A DNA stretch of 64,000 nt. Source: Hydrogenophaga flava NBRC 102514 (lineage in GTDB: Bacteria; Pseudomonadota; Gammaproteobacteria; Burkholderiales; Burkholderiaceae_C). The notes beneath the pieces were generated by a model, which saw nothing but the letters and a program-made list of their open reading frames with translations, was not told where the DNA came from and made no database searches. A program made the translations under genes and the position numbers. The DNA lies in the NCBI RefSeq assembly GCF_001571145.1, contig NZ_BCTF01000016.1, positions 62,001-126,000 on the forward strand. Reading direction: 5' to 3'. Below are positions 16,768 to 26,423 of this stretch, one piece after another. Position 1 is the stretch's first letter. The number at the start of each line of letters is the position of its first letter.

Positions 16768-16837
16768 ACACAAAACGACGTGTGCGGCGCGCCGCAGGCT
16801 TTGCGCACGGTGGGGCGGCTTTTTGAGGGGGGCGAGG

Positions 16838-17395
16838 ATGAAAAGAAGGTCGGTTGTTGGCTTGTTGTGTGTGCTGCCCTGTGCGGCGCTGTGGGCGCAG
16901 CCCTCGGGGTTTCGGTTTGACGGTGAGGACTACACGCAGCAGTTTGTCGGTGCACCGTCAAATGGTGACCGGCTGGTGGAATTTGTGCGCCCGACGGAGA
17001 ACCTGAACAACTGGACCCGGCTGGTCGGCCTTCGATACCAGCAGATGCCGTTTCTGGACAACGACCCGGTGGCAGCTGCCCTGCGGCTTGAACAGGTGGT
17101 CATGAAGGCCAATCCCCAGGCCCGCACGAGCGTGATGAGCAACGAGGCGAAGACCGATGCCACCATCGACTTTCTCACCTGGACCGACGGGCAGGACATC
17201 ATGGAGTTCAACGTCTTTCGCTACGTGAAGAGTCCGGATGGTCGGGGTCTGGTGTCGCTGCAGGTGGCGCAGCGCTTCCATTCGGGCCAGCCCCAGGTGG
17301 CCGAGAAGCTGCGGACGACCCGGGCTTCGTGGGTCCGGCAGGTCGTTCAGTACGACATGGGGTCCGTGACCAAGGCGGTGTTGGCGCCGCGCTAG
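16838..17395 (+). CDS. Secreted protein of unknown function
   Basis: This encodes 185 residues with a signal peptide (MKRRSVVGLLCVLPCAALWA, cleavage before QPSGF). The start follows the purine-rich GAGGGGGGCGAGG. The mature part is a mixed alpha-beta domain of about 165 residues (RLVEFVRPTENLNNWTRLVG, then IDFLTWTDGQDIMEFNVFRY) with no Cys. I do not recognise a named family. It stands alone, between the acetyltransferase and a convergent operon on the other strand. Confidence 0.7.
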   Translation: MKRRSVVGLLCVLPCAALWAQPSGFRFDGEDYTQQFVGAPSNGDRLVEFVRPTENLNNWTRLVGLRYQQMPFLDNDPVAAALRLEQVVMKANPQARTSVMSNEAKTDATIDFLTWTDGQDIMEFNVFRYVKSPDGRGLVSLQVAQRFHSGQPQVAEKLRTTRASWVRQVVQYDMGSVTKAVLAPR

Positions 17396-17440
17396 GCAGG
17401 CTCCGGCTGCTGCACGCCGCGGCGCAGACAGCCTTTTCGC

Positions 17441-18643
17441 TCAGTAGAGCAGGAACGGCCGGCGGGTTTCGATCCAGGCCGCTTCATCGGGCGCGGCGAC
17501 GGCTTCCAGGTCACCGGCCGTTGCGTTCATGTCGTCCACCCACTCGCGCAGTGCCGGCCCTCCGTTGATGAGGTCGATCGCCAGGCGGTCGCGCTCGTAC
17601 TCGTAGGGGAAATCGCGCCAGAGCGGGTAGTCGAAGGCCTGTTCGCGCACTGCTTTGAAGGCCAGGGCCTGCAGGCGCCAGGGTTTGAACGCGGCGTAGT
17701 CGTAGTGCTGCGGGTCTTCGACATGGATCTGCACGCCCGCGCAGAGCTTGCCGACGTGCTTGTGGAAGGTCGGCTCGAACCAGCATGCGCGCAGCCGGCA
17801 GCCGGCCAGCCATTGCGGCGCGATGCGGTGCATGTCGGCCAGCAGGCGGGTGGTGTCGATGTCGGGGGCGCCGAACAGTTCGAGCGGGCGCGTGGTGCCG
17901 CGGCCTTCGCTGAGCGTCGTGCCTTCGAGCATCACGGTGCCGGCGTAGGCGCGGGCCATCCAGAGGTTGGCGGCATTGGGGCTGGGGTTGACCCAGGTCC
18001 TTTCCTGCGGCCAGCCGAAGCCGGGGCCTTCGTCGGGCCGCCAGCCGTCCATGGTGATGACCCGGTACTCCACATCGAGCCGGAGCAGGTCGATGAACCA
18101 GTGGCCCAGCTCACCCATGGTCATGCCGTGGCGCATAGGCATGGGGCCGGCGCCGACGAAGCTCTCCCAGCCCTCGCGCAGCAGCGTGCCTTCCACCGGG
18201 CGGCCGGCGGGGTTGGGGCGGTCGAGCACCCAGACCGCTTTGCCGTGTTTCGCGGCGGCTTCCAGCACGTAGCGCAGCGTGGTGATGAAGGTGTAGATGC
18301 GGCAACCCAAGTCCTGCAGGTCCACCAGCAACACGTCGAACGTGTCCATCATGGCGTCCGTGGGCCGGCGCACCTCGCCGTACAGGCTGAACACCGGGAT
18401 GCCCAGCACCGGGTCGGTGAAGTCGGGCGACTCGACCATGTTGTCCTGCTTGTCGCCGCGCAGGCCGTGCTGCGGGCCGAAGGCGGCGCTGAGCTTCACA
18501 TCGGGCAGGGCGGCCAGCGCGTCGAGCGAATGGGTCAGGTCGCGCGTGACCGAGGCCGGGTGGGCGAGCAGGGCGACGCGGCGGCCGGCCAGCGGCGCGC
18601 GCAGAACGGGGTCTTCGAGGAAACGTTCGATGCCGAATTTCAT
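17441..18643 (-). CDS. NamZ-like exo-beta-N-acetylmuramidase (DUF1343)
   Basis: This encodes 400 residues from the ATG of MKFGIERFLED. The sequence follows the DUF1343 family closely: RVALLAHPASV, AFGPQHGLRGD, IPVFSLYGEVRRPT, DVLLVDLQDLGCRIYTFI, LDRPNPAGR, and GTTLSEGRGTTRPLELFGAP. Characterised members (NamZ) remove N-acetylmuramic acid from the ends of peptidoglycan glycans. No signal peptide is seen, which suggests cytosolic action on imported wall fragments, though this is inference. The start overlaps the stop of the upstream DOMON-like gene (ATGA), so it is the last gene of a three-gene minus-strand operon. Confidence 0.88.
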   Translation of the reverse strand: MKFGIERFLEDPVLRAPLAGRRVALLAHPASVTRDLTHSLDALAALPDVKLSAAFGPQHGLRGDKQDNMVESPDFTDPVLGIPVFSLYGEVRRPTDAMMDTFDVLLVDLQDLGCRIYTFITTLRYVLEAAAKHGKAVWVLDRPNPAGRPVEGTLLREGWESFVGAGPMPMRHGMTMGELGHWFIDLLRLDVEYRVITMDGWRPDEGPGFGWPQERTWVNPSPNAANLWMARAYAGTVMLEGTTLSEGRGTTRPLELFGAPDIDTTRLLADMHRIAPQWLAGCRLRACWFEPTFHKHVGKLCAGVQIHVEDPQHYDYAAFKPWRLQALAFKAVREQAFDYPLWRDFPYEYERDRLAIDLINGGPALREWVDDMNATAGDLEAVAAPDEAAWIETRRPFLLY

Positions 18644-19245
18644 GCGGACGGAGGAGCGGGTGGAAGCGGGGGCAGGGCGGGTTGGAAGGTCCAGCCGGCG
18701 CTGTGGTGGAAGTCGGGCCGGTCGGCGCGCGGGTGGTGCAGTGCCCAGTGGCTGATCCGGCCATCGAGGGTTTCGATGACCGCGGTCAGGCCGATGGCGG
18801 TCGGTCGCGCGGGCAGCAGGGCGCCGGGCAGCCAGGCCTGCAGCACCAGCGAATCGGCGGAGCGTTCGGTGGTGACCGTCGGTCCGGCAGGCGGTGGTGC
18901 GTCGCCGGGCATCCGCTGGCGCTCGGCGCTGAATCGATAGACAGCCCACTGCCCCGAGGGCGAAAGGTTGAACTCGTGGTAGCTCGGACCATCGCCGTCC
19001 TGCATGAAGGCTTCCAGGCAGGTGTGGCGCCAGAGGCCGTCGGCGGCGCCCACGGCGGGCGGCGGAAGGGCCAGCGCGTCGATGTCGCCTTCCAGCCGGT
19101 AGCGCAGCAGCCAGCCCGGCCCGTCGTCGGACGCCACCAGCTCCAAGGAGGCCGAGACGCCCAGGCCCGCGGGCCCTTGTTCGCCGGGGTGGACCTGCAA
19201 ACGCAGTGGGGCTGCCGGCAGACCGCCGGATGGTGCGCTGGGCAT
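18640..19245 (-). CDS. DOMON-like domain protein
   Basis: The 201-residue product appears to be one beta-rich domain: LRLQVHPGEQ at the start, then GWLLRYRLEGDIDALALP, LWRHTCLEAFM, YHEFNLSPSGQWAVYRF and SHWALHHPRADRPDFHHSAGW. The motif of a short acidic-aromatic strand followed by YHEFNLSPSG is typical of the DOMON-like family found in many proteobacteria. These may bind carbohydrate or heme, but the ligand here is unknown. It overlaps both neighbours by four bases, pointing to tight co-translation with the lipoprotein gene upstream and the muramidase gene downstream. Confidence 0.72.
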   Translation of the reverse strand: MPSAPSGGLPAAPLRLQVHPGEQGPAGLGVSASLELVASDDGPGWLLRYRLEGDIDALALPPPAVGAADGLWRHTCLEAFMQDGDGPSYHEFNLSPSGQWAVYRFSAERQRMPGDAPPPAGPTVTTERSADSLVLQAWLPGALLPARPTAIGLTAVIETLDGRISHWALHHPRADRPDFHHSAGWTFQPALPPLPPAPPSA

Positions 19246-19685
19246 CAGGGCTTGTAGCACTGGCCGGCGGCGTCGACGTCCATGCGCAGCAGTTGCTTCT
19301 TGCCGTTGAACGCGCCGCCCGCGCTGTAGGTCAGGCAGCCTTCGCCGCGGTAGTGGGTGACGATGCGCCGGCCGTCGGCGCCGAAGTAGAAGGGTATCCA
19401 GTTCTTGCCGGTGGTGTGGTTGTAGAGCTGATCGGGCTCGCCAATGAGCTTGTAGACCTGCTCCAGCTCCATGCCGATCTTCACCTTGGCGAAGCGGCTG
19501 TCGAGCGCGGGCGTGCCGCTGATTTCGCCGTCGAAACTGTTGTCGTAAGACCGCACGACCCGCACGTTGCTGCCGGTGCCAGCGGCATCCGCCTTGGGGG
19601 CGGGCTGGTCCAGCGAGATGCTGGAGCAGCCCATCAGCACGAGGGTCGCGGTGCCCAGGGTCAGGGCCAGTCGTGAAGAGGGCAT
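19245..19685 (-). CDS. BamE/SmpA-like lipoprotein
   Basis: This encodes 146 residues with lipobox LMGC (Cys20). The mature protein contains SRFAKVKIGMELEQVYKLIG, the hallmark helix pattern of the SmpA/OmlA/BamE superfamily, followed by a small beta sheet (NWIPFYFGADGRRIVTHYRG). It is unlikely to be BamE itself because the rest of the sequence differs and the neighbourhood is not that of bamE. It is the first gene of a three-gene operon with the DOMON-like and NamZ-like genes, hinting at an envelope or wall-recycling role. Confidence 0.72.
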   Translation of the reverse strand: MPSSRLALTLGTATLVLMGCSSISLDQPAPKADAAGTGSNVRVVRSYDNSFDGEISGTPALDSRFAKVKIGMELEQVYKLIGEPDQLYNHTTGKNWIPFYFGADGRRIVTHYRGEGCLTYSAGGAFNGKKQLLRMDVDAAGQCYKP

Positions 19686-19773
19686 GGGGGCTCCTTGGTG
19701 CGTGGTCGGTGCAGCATGGCGGAGCCCCGTGTGGGGACGACCGTGTCGCTGCGGTCGATTGTAGTGATCGGGG

Positions 19774-20814
<1,041 letters not shown>

Positions 20815-20826
20815 GGGGTGACGGTA

Positions 20827-21339
20827 TCAGACGGTGGCCGGCTGGTCCTTCCCGATCTGCTGGACTTCCTGGGTCAGCGCCAGGCGGCTGAGCTTCTCGA
20901 TGGGCAGGCACATGAAGAGCGAGATGCGGCGCGAGAGCACGCTGAAGGCGTCGTTGAATGCGCGGTGGGCCTTCTCGTCATCGCCGGTCACGGCGGCCGG
21001 ATCGGCCACGCCCCAGTGGGCCGAGATCGGCTGGCCTGGCCAGACCGGGCAGATCTCGGCGGCGGCCTGGTCGCAGACGGTGAAGACGAAGTCCATCACC
21101 GGCGCGTCGGGCGTGGCGAATTCGTCCCAGCTCTTGCTGCGCAGCTCACCGGTGCGAAAGTGGTTGCGCTGCAGCAGCTCGATGGCACGCGGGTTCACCG
21201 TGCCCACGGCGTGGCTGCCTGCGCTGTAGGCGCGAAAGCGCCCGGCCGACTGCGCGTTGAGGATGGCTTCGGCCATGATGCTGCGCGCCGAGTTGCCGGT
21301 GCACAGAAACAGCACGTTGTAGACCTTGGGGGCGTTCAT
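20827..21339 (-). CDS. arsC: Arsenate reductase, low-molecular-weight phosphatase type
   Basis: This encodes 170 residues. The N-terminal P-loop is VLFLCTGNSARSIMAEAIL, with the CX5R signature (CTGNSAR) of the low-molecular-weight tyrosine phosphatase fold. It reduces arsenate to arsenite, probably with a thiol donor; Cys at EICPVWPG and near FTVCDQAAA could take part. Compared with the 130-140 residues of plasmid ArsC proteins it has a longer C-terminal part. AAAAGGA lies upstream, and acr3 follows at once. Confidence 0.92.
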   Translation of the reverse strand: MNAPKVYNVLFLCTGNSARSIMAEAILNAQSAGRFRAYSAGSHAVGTVNPRAIELLQRNHFRTGELRSKSWDEFATPDAPVMDFVFTVCDQAAAEICPVWPGQPISAHWGVADPAAVTGDDEKAHRAFNDAFSVLSRRISLFMCLPIEKLSRLALTQEVQQIGKDQPATV

Positions 21340-21370
21340 GAAGGCGTCCTTTTCAGGAGTGGAGGGGTGT

Positions 21371-22648
21371 TCAGGTGGAGGGCGTGGCGACGGCGGCTGG
21401 CAGCGCCAGGCGCGTGGGCAGGGCCAGCGTCAGCAGCCAGCAGGCCAGCAGCATCAGCGCCGAGCCGGCCAGGGCGTACAGCAGGCCACCCCACTGGTAG
21501 AGCAGGCCCGACATCAGCGTGCCGAAGAAGCGGCCCAGCGCGTTGGCGGCGTAATAGAAGCCCACGTCTTCGGCGGCTTTCTCGCTGCCGGCGTAGGCCA
21601 GGATCAGGTAGGAGTGCACCGAAGAGTTGACGGCAAAGGCGAAGCCGAACAGGCCCAGGCCGCCGACCACCCACCACTGCAGGTTCGCCACCTGCAGCCA
21701 CACGGCCGCCGCGATGCCCACCGGAATCAGTGCCAGCGCCAGCGACCACCAGCGCGCGGCCGGCACTTCGCTGGTCAGTCCATCGGGGCTGCGTTTGACC
21801 AGGTTGGGCGCCAGCGCCTGCACCAGGCCGTAGCCGATGGTCCAGGCCGCCAGGAAGCCGCCGACCATGGTGAAGGTCCAGCCCTGCGAGTAGAGGAACA
21901 CCGGCACGCCGACCACGAACCACACGTCGCGAGCGCCGAACAGCGCCACGCGTGCGGCGGCCAGGCCGTTGATCCCGGAGTTCTTGGCAAACAGCTCTTT
22001 CGCGGATTTGGACGCCTTGGCCTTGCCCATCATCGGCGGCACCGACAGCACCACGCCCGCCAGCACCAGCACCAGCAGGCCGGCCATGGCCCAGAGCGAC
22101 TGCTGGAAGCCCAGCGCCTGCAGCAGCACACCACCGAGGAAGAAGCCAAAGCCCTTCATGGCGTTCTTGCTGCCGGTGAACCAGGCCACCCACTTGAAGA
22201 GCTGGTTGTTGCCGCCGTCCTCGGCCTTGGCCTGCGCCTGCGTGACCTTGATGGCCGACTTGCTGGCGGTCTTGGTCAGGTCCTTGGCCACGCCGCAGAT
22301 GCCCTGTGACACCACCACCCAGGCCACCGACATCGCCGCCGTCCAGGTGGGGTCGAGCATCGACAGCAGGGTGAAACCGGTGATCTGCGTGACCAGGCCC
22401 ACGGTCAGCATGCGCTGGATGCCGTGGCGCGTGGCCAGCCAGCCGCCGATCAGGTTGGCCAGCACGCCAGCCGCTTCGTACAGCAGGAACAGGAACGCCA
22501 GCGTGAACGGTGAATAGCCCAGCTTGTAGAAGTGCAGCAGCACCAGCATGCGCAGCGCACCGTCGGTGAGCGTGAAGCCCCAGTAGGCGGCGGTGACGAT
22601 GGCGTAGTTGCGCACCGCGTGGCTGGCGGTGGACGTCGGGGCGTTCAT
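21371..22648 (-). CDS. arsJ: ArsJ, MFS exporter of 1-arseno-3-phosphoglycerate
   Basis: The 425-residue protein is a 12-helix major-facilitator protein with the ArsJ-type start NYAIVTAAYWGFTLTDGALR. The loop GVAKDLTKTASKSAIK and the later WFTGSKNAMKGFGFF are typical of ArsJ. The substrate is inferred from its partner: the upstream gene encodes GAPDH, and GAPDH plus ArsJ form a known pentavalent arsenate pathway in which GAPDH makes the unstable 1-arseno-3-phosphoglycerate and ArsJ exports it. The ATG overlaps the gapdh stop (ATGA). Confidence 0.93.
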   Translation of the reverse strand: MNAPTSTASHAVRNYAIVTAAYWGFTLTDGALRMLVLLHFYKLGYSPFTLAFLFLLYEAAGVLANLIGGWLATRHGIQRMLTVGLVTQITGFTLLSMLDPTWTAAMSVAWVVVSQGICGVAKDLTKTASKSAIKVTQAQAKAEDGGNNQLFKWVAWFTGSKNAMKGFGFFLGGVLLQALGFQQSLWAMAGLLVLVLAGVVLSVPPMMGKAKASKSAKELFAKNSGINGLAAARVALFGARDVWFVVGVPVFLYSQGWTFTMVGGFLAAWTIGYGLVQALAPNLVKRSPDGLTSEVPAARWWSLALALIPVGIAAAVWLQVANLQWWVVGGLGLFGFAFAVNSSVHSYLILAYAGSEKAAEDVGFYYAANALGRFFGTLMSGLLYQWGGLLYALAGSALMLLACWLLTLALPTRLALPAAVATPST

Positions 22649-23691
22649 CAGATGCCGGTCTTCTGCAAGTGGCAAGCGAGGTCGACCATGCGCGTGGCGT
22701 AGCCCATCTCGTTGTCGTACCAGGCGTAGACCTTGAGCAGCGTGCCGTCGGTCACCATGGTCGAGAGCCCATCGACGATGGAGCTGCGCGTGTCGCGGGC
22801 GTAATCGGCGCTCACCAGCGGGCGGTTCTCGTAGCCCAGGATGCCGGCCAGCGAGCCCTTGGCGGCGGCCTCGAACAGGGCGTTCACTTCGTCGGCCGTG
22901 GTCGCGCGTTTGAGTTCGAACACGCAGTCGGTCAGCGAGGCGTTGAGCGCCGGCACGCGCACCGCGTGGCCGTTGAGCTTGCCCTTGAGTTCGGGGTAGA
23001 TCAACGCGATGGCGGTGGCGCTGCCGGTGGTCGTGGGCGCCAGGTTGACCATGGCGCTCCGCGCACGGCGCAGGTCCTTGTGTGGCGCGTCCACCACCAG
23101 GTTGGTATTGGTCGGGTTGTGCAGCGTGGTGATCTGGCCGTGCTTGATGCCGATGGCCTCGTGCACCACCTTGACCACCGGGGCCAGGCAGTTGGTGGTG
23201 CAGCTGGCGGCGGTGACGATGCGGTCGCGCGCCGGGTTGTAGAGGTGCTCGTTGACGCCGACCACGATGTTCAGCACATCGCCCACCTTCACCGGCGCGG
23301 CCACGATCACGCGTTTGGCGCCGCGGTCCAGGTGGCCTTGCAGTGTCTCGGGCGTGAGGAACTTGCCGGTGCATTCCAGCACCAGATCCACGCCCAGATC
23401 GCCCCAGGGGATCTCGGCGGCGGTCGCGTGTTCGCTGAACGACAGGCGCTGGTCGTTGATGCGGATAGCGTCCCCGCCCTCGGCCGCGATGTCGGCGCGC
23501 CACTTGCCCTGCACCGTGTCAAAGGCCAGCAGGTGGGCGGTGGCGGCGGCACCGCCCTTGATTTCATTGAGGTGCACCACCTCCAGGCGGTTGCCGCTGC
23601 GCGGGTCGATGGCTTCGCGTTCGATGGCGCCAAACGCGGCGCGCAGGGCCAGGCGGCCCATGCGGCCCATTCCGTTGATACCGACTTTCAT
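22648..23691 (-). CDS. gapdh: ArsJ-associated glyceraldehyde-3-phosphate dehydrogenase
   Basis: This encodes 347 residues from the ATG of [20 protein letters not shown]. The Rossmann signature INGMGRMGR, the catalytic Cys loop [14 protein letters not shown] and the C-terminal [15 protein letters not shown] are intact, so it should be active. It joins arsenate to glyceraldehyde-3-phosphate in place of phosphate, giving the ArsJ substrate. The next gene upstream lies 82 bases away, leaving room for a second promoter; a weak ArsR-half-site-like sequence lies at 23713-23731. Confidence 0.93.
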   Translation of the reverse strand: MKVGINGMGRMGRLALRAAFGAIEREAIDPRSGNRLEVVHLNEIKGGAAATAHLLAFDTVQGKWRADIAAEGGDAIRINDQRLSFSEHATAAEIPWGDLGVDLVLECTGKFLTPETLQGHLDRGAKRVIVAAPVKVGDVLNIVVGVNEHLYNPARDRIVTAASCTTNCLAPVVKVVHEAIGIKHGQITTLHNPTNTNLVVDAPHKDLRRARSAMVNLAPTTTGSATAIALIYPELKGKLNGHAVRVPALNASLTDCVFELKRATTADEVNALFEAAAKGSLAGILGYENRPLVSADYARDTRSSIVDGLSTMVTDGTLLKVYAWYDNEMGYATRMVDLACHLQKTGI

Positions 23692-23773
23692 CTTGTTGCT
23701 CTGATTCAGATGTTTCAATAAAACTCGAATTGTCCCGGCAGTCTGTGACAAACCGATGAAAACACCGGCCTTG

Positions 23774-25087
23774 TCATGTGGCGGTCACAATGGGCTGCGC
23801 GGTCAGGTCCGCCGCAGCGGGCAGCACCACCACCGGCGAAAAGCCGCCTCCCTCGGTGCGGAAGTTGGTGGTCTGGCCGGCCCAGGTGCGGGCAGCCAGC
23901 AGCTGCACCTGGCCGCGGTAGGTGTAGGCCCGTAGGTCGAGCTTGAGCCGCACGGTGTCCTGGTCCACCCGCACCAGTCGCTCGCTGGGCGGCACGGTGG
24001 TCTGGGCGACGTAGTCCCCGGCCAGGATCTCGGCCCACACGCGCCGGGTGAGCTTGTCGCCGCGGTAGGCGGCGCGGGCGCCGAAGCCGGCGGCCGGTTT
24101 GAAGAACAGTGCGCGCCGTTGCGCCCAGAGGGCATCGGCGTTGTCCGCCGTGACGCGCTGCGTCGCAGGCACGACCCGGCGCAGCAGGGCACGGTCCGCG
24201 TCGCTCACGCCCCAGCGTTCAGGCAGCGCGGTGTCGGACAGCGCGATCAGGTTGCGCTTGTCGGCGTAGAGCGCGTGGGTGCGGGGATGCGGCGTGACCA
24301 CCGCAGCGCCCGCAAGGTAGGCCTGCTGCAGCGCCTCGTGGTCACCGTCCTGCAGGTAGAAGTCGGTCAGCCGGTTGTAGACCAGGTCCACCGGCGTGCC
24401 GGCGGGCAGGGCCGGGTGCCAGAGCGCGCCGCCCTGCCACTGCAGTTCGCGCGGGTCGGCCACCACGGCGGTGAGGCCGTGCGCGGCGAACAGCGCGCGC
24501 GCCATCTGGAACTCCGGCGCCAGGTACTGGGCCTCGGGCGCGTCGTCGACGATCAGGATGTTGCGCAGCGGCGCATCGCCGCGCTGCGCCTGCCATTCGG
24601 CGCGGAACATGGCGACGAAGGCCTCGTCGAGGTGGCGCAGCCGGTCCCGCGGGTCGAACACCTGCTGGAACGATTCGCAGCAGGCGCGGTGCGCCCGCGC
24701 CAGGGCAGCGTTGAGCAAGGCGCCGCCGGCGTTGCTGTTGATCTCGATCAGGCGTGGCCCGTCGTCGGCCAGGTGGAAGTCGTAGCCCATGAAGACACCG
24801 GCGGGGCAGTGGTCCAGGCGGGCGATGGGTGGCGCGCGGTCCAGCGCCTGCTGCTGCCAGGCGGGCAGGGCGATCACACGTTCCAGTGCGGCCACCGCGT
24901 CGGTGATCTGCTCCATCACCCCAGCATCGAGGAACACCGCTGTGCGCGAGAACAGGTGCGGGTGGCTCTGGGCCAGGCGCGCGGTCAGGCCGGCCAGCGA
25001 GGGTTCGATTTCCAGTTGCTCGCGCAGGCGCGGCGTCTCCAGCGTCTGGCAGGCGCAGCCGAGGTTCAGCGCGTCGGCGAGGTTCAT
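23774..25087 (-). CDS. ATP-grasp-like protein of the arsenic operon, unknown substrate
   Basis: This encodes 437 residues. The strings [38 protein letters not shown] and [20 protein letters not shown] fit an ATP-grasp ligase fold with unusual element order. The N-terminus has a Cys-x-Cys pair (LGCACQTLE), and [10 protein letters not shown] holds another Cys pair. Its ATG overlaps the arsR stop, so it is co-transcribed with arsR and ahead of the detoxification genes. A ligase in an arsenic operon could make a thiol-containing or conjugated ligand for arsenic, but that is speculation. No signal peptide is present. Confidence 0.6.
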   Translation of the reverse strand: MNLADALNLGCACQTLETPRLREQLEIEPSLAGLTARLAQSHPHLFSRTAVFLDAGVMEQITDAVAALERVIALPAWQQQALDRAPPIARLDHCPAGVFMGYDFHLADDGPRLIEINSNAGGALLNAALARAHRACCESFQQVFDPRDRLRHLDEAFVAMFRAEWQAQRGDAPLRNILIVDDAPEAQYLAPEFQMARALFAAHGLTAVVADPRELQWQGGALWHPALPAGTPVDLVYNRLTDFYLQDGDHEALQQAYLAGAAVVTPHPRTHALYADKRNLIALSDTALPERWGVSDADRALLRRVVPATQRVTADNADALWAQRRALFFKPAAGFGARAAYRGDKLTRRVWAEILAGDYVAQTTVPPSERLVRVDQDTVRLKLDLRAYTYRGQVQLLAARTWAGQTTNFRTEGGGFSPVVVLPAAADLTAQPIVTAT

Positions 25088-25434
25088 GTGGGGTCTCCGC
25101 AGTCGCTGCAGGCCGAAGGCGCCACCTCGCACGCTTGCCCGCCGCAGCAGTGCTCGGTCAGATAGCCGAGCAGGGCGTTCATGCGGTCGAAGTGGGCGCG
25201 GTAGATGAGGTTTCGGCCCTGCGGTTCGGCGCTCACCAGGTCGGCGTGCACGAGTTCCTTGAGGTGAAAGGACAGCGAGCTGGGCGCGACGTCCAGGCGC
25301 TCGGCGATGGCGCCCGGCGTCATGCCGGCCGGGCCGGCCACCACCAGTTCGCGGAAGGCGCGCAGGCGCACCACTTGGGAGAGGGCGGTGAGGGCACTCA
25401 GGGCTTGCTGCTCTGCGGGTGTGATTGATTCCAT
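25084..25434 (-). CDS. arsR: ArsR family arsenic-responsive repressor
   Basis: The 116-residue protein is a winged-helix domain (ALSQVVRLRAFRELVV, IAERLDVAPSSLSFHLKELV, GRNLIYRAHF). Unlike the E. coli type, with CVC in the DNA-binding helix, the Cys residues lie in the tail: HCCGGQACEVAPSACSDC, so As(III) binding is probably C-terminal as in several other ArsR subgroups. It should bind the palindrome at 25435-25454, which abuts its own start codon and covers the -10 box, giving autoregulation. It is the first gene of the operon down to acr3. Confidence 0.92.
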   Translation of the reverse strand: MESITPAEQQALSALTALSQVVRLRAFRELVVAGPAGMTPGAIAERLDVAPSSLSFHLKELVHADLVSAEPQGRNLIYRAHFDRMNALLGYLTEHCCGGQACEVAPSACSDCGDPT

Positions 25435-25454
25435 ATTTCAATTATAGTTGAAAT
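25435..25454 (-). promoter_or_regulatory. ArsR operator and overlapping -10 box; leaderless start
   Basis: An inverted repeat ATTTCAA-6-TTGAAAT ends directly at the arsR ATG (25432-25434). Read on the minus strand its centre contains a consensus TATAAT (25441-25446). Six bases separate this -10 box from the ATG, so transcription should begin at or within a base or two of the start codon. No Shine-Dalgarno sequence is visible. ArsR bound here would block RNA polymerase directly. The -35 element is weak. Confidence 0.7.
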
Positions 25455-25462
25455 GTTGGGGC

Positions 25463-25488
25463 AAAAACACGCCGCTGGTCGCGGCGTG
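25463..25488 (-). terminator. Rho-independent terminator after ppk2
   Basis: On the minus strand an 8-bp perfect stem CACGCCGC / GCGGCGTG with a 5-base loop is followed by five T. It lies 11 bases past the ppk2 stop and separates the phoX-ppk2 transcript from the arsR promoter. Confidence 0.85.
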
Positions 25489-25499
25489 AAGTCGTTGCT

Positions 25500-26423
25500 T
25501 CAGTAGATGGCCGGCACCACCATCTGTTCCGGCACCGCCTGGCGCCGGTAGTCCTCGTGCCGCTCGCGCTGAGGCAGCACGATGGCCGGGCGCTCGATCT
25601 CGTGGTACGGCATCTGGCTCAGCAGGTGGTGGATGCAGTTCAGGCGCGCCTTCTTCTTGTCGTCCGCCTGCACCACCCACCAGGGCGATTCGGGGATGTG
25701 GGTTCGCTCCAGCATCACTTCCTTGGCCTTGGTATAGAGCTCCCAGCGGCGGCGCGATTCGAGGTCCATCGGGCTGAGCTTCCACTGCTTGAGCGGGTCG
25801 TGGATGCGGCCCATGAAGCGCAGGTGCTGCTCCTCGTCGGAAATCGAGAACCAGTACTTGATGAGCTGGATGCCGTTGCGCACCAGCATCTTTTCGAACT
25901 CAGGCACGTCGCGGAAGAAGGCCTCGTACTGCTCGTCGCTGCAGAAGCCCATCACCTTCTCGACGCCGGCGCGGTTGTACCAGCTGCGGTCCAGCAGCAC
26001 GATCTCGCCACCCGCGGGCAGGTGCGTCACGTAGCGCTGGAAGTACCACTGCGTGCGTTCGCGGTCGTTGGGCGCGGGCAGCGCGACCACGCGGCAGACC
26101 CGCGGGTTCAGCCGCTGGGTGATGCGCTTGATCACGCCGCCCTTGCCCGCGGCGTCGCGGCCCTCGAAGATGATCACGACCCGGTGCCCGGTCGCGACCA
26201 CCCAGTCCTGCAGCTTGACCAGCTCACCCTGCAGCCGGAACAGCTCCCGGAAGTAGCTGATGCGGCTGGAGGCGCTGGCGCCGGGGCGCTGCGCGTCCTC
26301 GCCCAGCCGGTCCTCCATCTCCAGCTCGAACTCCTCGTCCATCGAGTCGAGCAGGTCTTCGCGCAGCTGTGCGATCTGCTGGTCCGTCCGGAGCCCGGTG
26401 TCGCCGTTCATGGTGCTTCCCAT
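25500..26423 (-). CDS. ppk2: Polyphosphate kinase 2
   Basis: This encodes about 307 residues (303 if the ATG at 26411, which has a nearby GGGAAG, is used). The Walker A loop is FEGRDAAGKGG, Walker B is LLDRSWYNRAGVEKVMGF, and the lid region includes RIHDPLKQWKLSPMD; all are standard for single-domain PPK2. PPK2 moves phosphate between polyphosphate and nucleoside diphosphates. The upstream ATG overlaps the phoX stop, so both share the PHO-box promoter. With ppk1 and ppx in the same window the cell has a full polyphosphate cycle. Confidence 0.93.
   Translation of the reverse strand: MGSTMNGDTGLRTDQQIAQLREDLLDSMDEEFELEMEDRLGEDAQRPGASASSRISYFRELFRLQGELVKLQDWVVATGHRVVIIFEGRDAAGKGGVIKRITQRLNPRVCRVVALPAPNDRERTQWYFQRYVTHLPAGGEIVLLDRSWYNRAGVEKVMGFCSDEQYEAFFRDVPEFEKMLVRNGIQLIKYWFSISDEEQHLRFMGRIHDPLKQWKLSPMDLESRRRWELYTKAKEVMLERTHIPESPWWVVQADDKKKARLNCIHHLLSQMPYHEIERPAIVLPQRERHEDYRRQAVPEQMVVPAIY

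Noticed and set aside
17705..18940. 411-codon plus-strand frame opposite the NamZ-like gene
   Set aside because: Antisense of a conserved DUF1343 gene; no ribosome site or domain.
23713..23731. Second ArsR operator upstream of gapdh
   Set aside because: TTTCAATAAAACTCGAATT has only partial symmetry and no convincing promoter; recorded as weak in the gapdh entry only.
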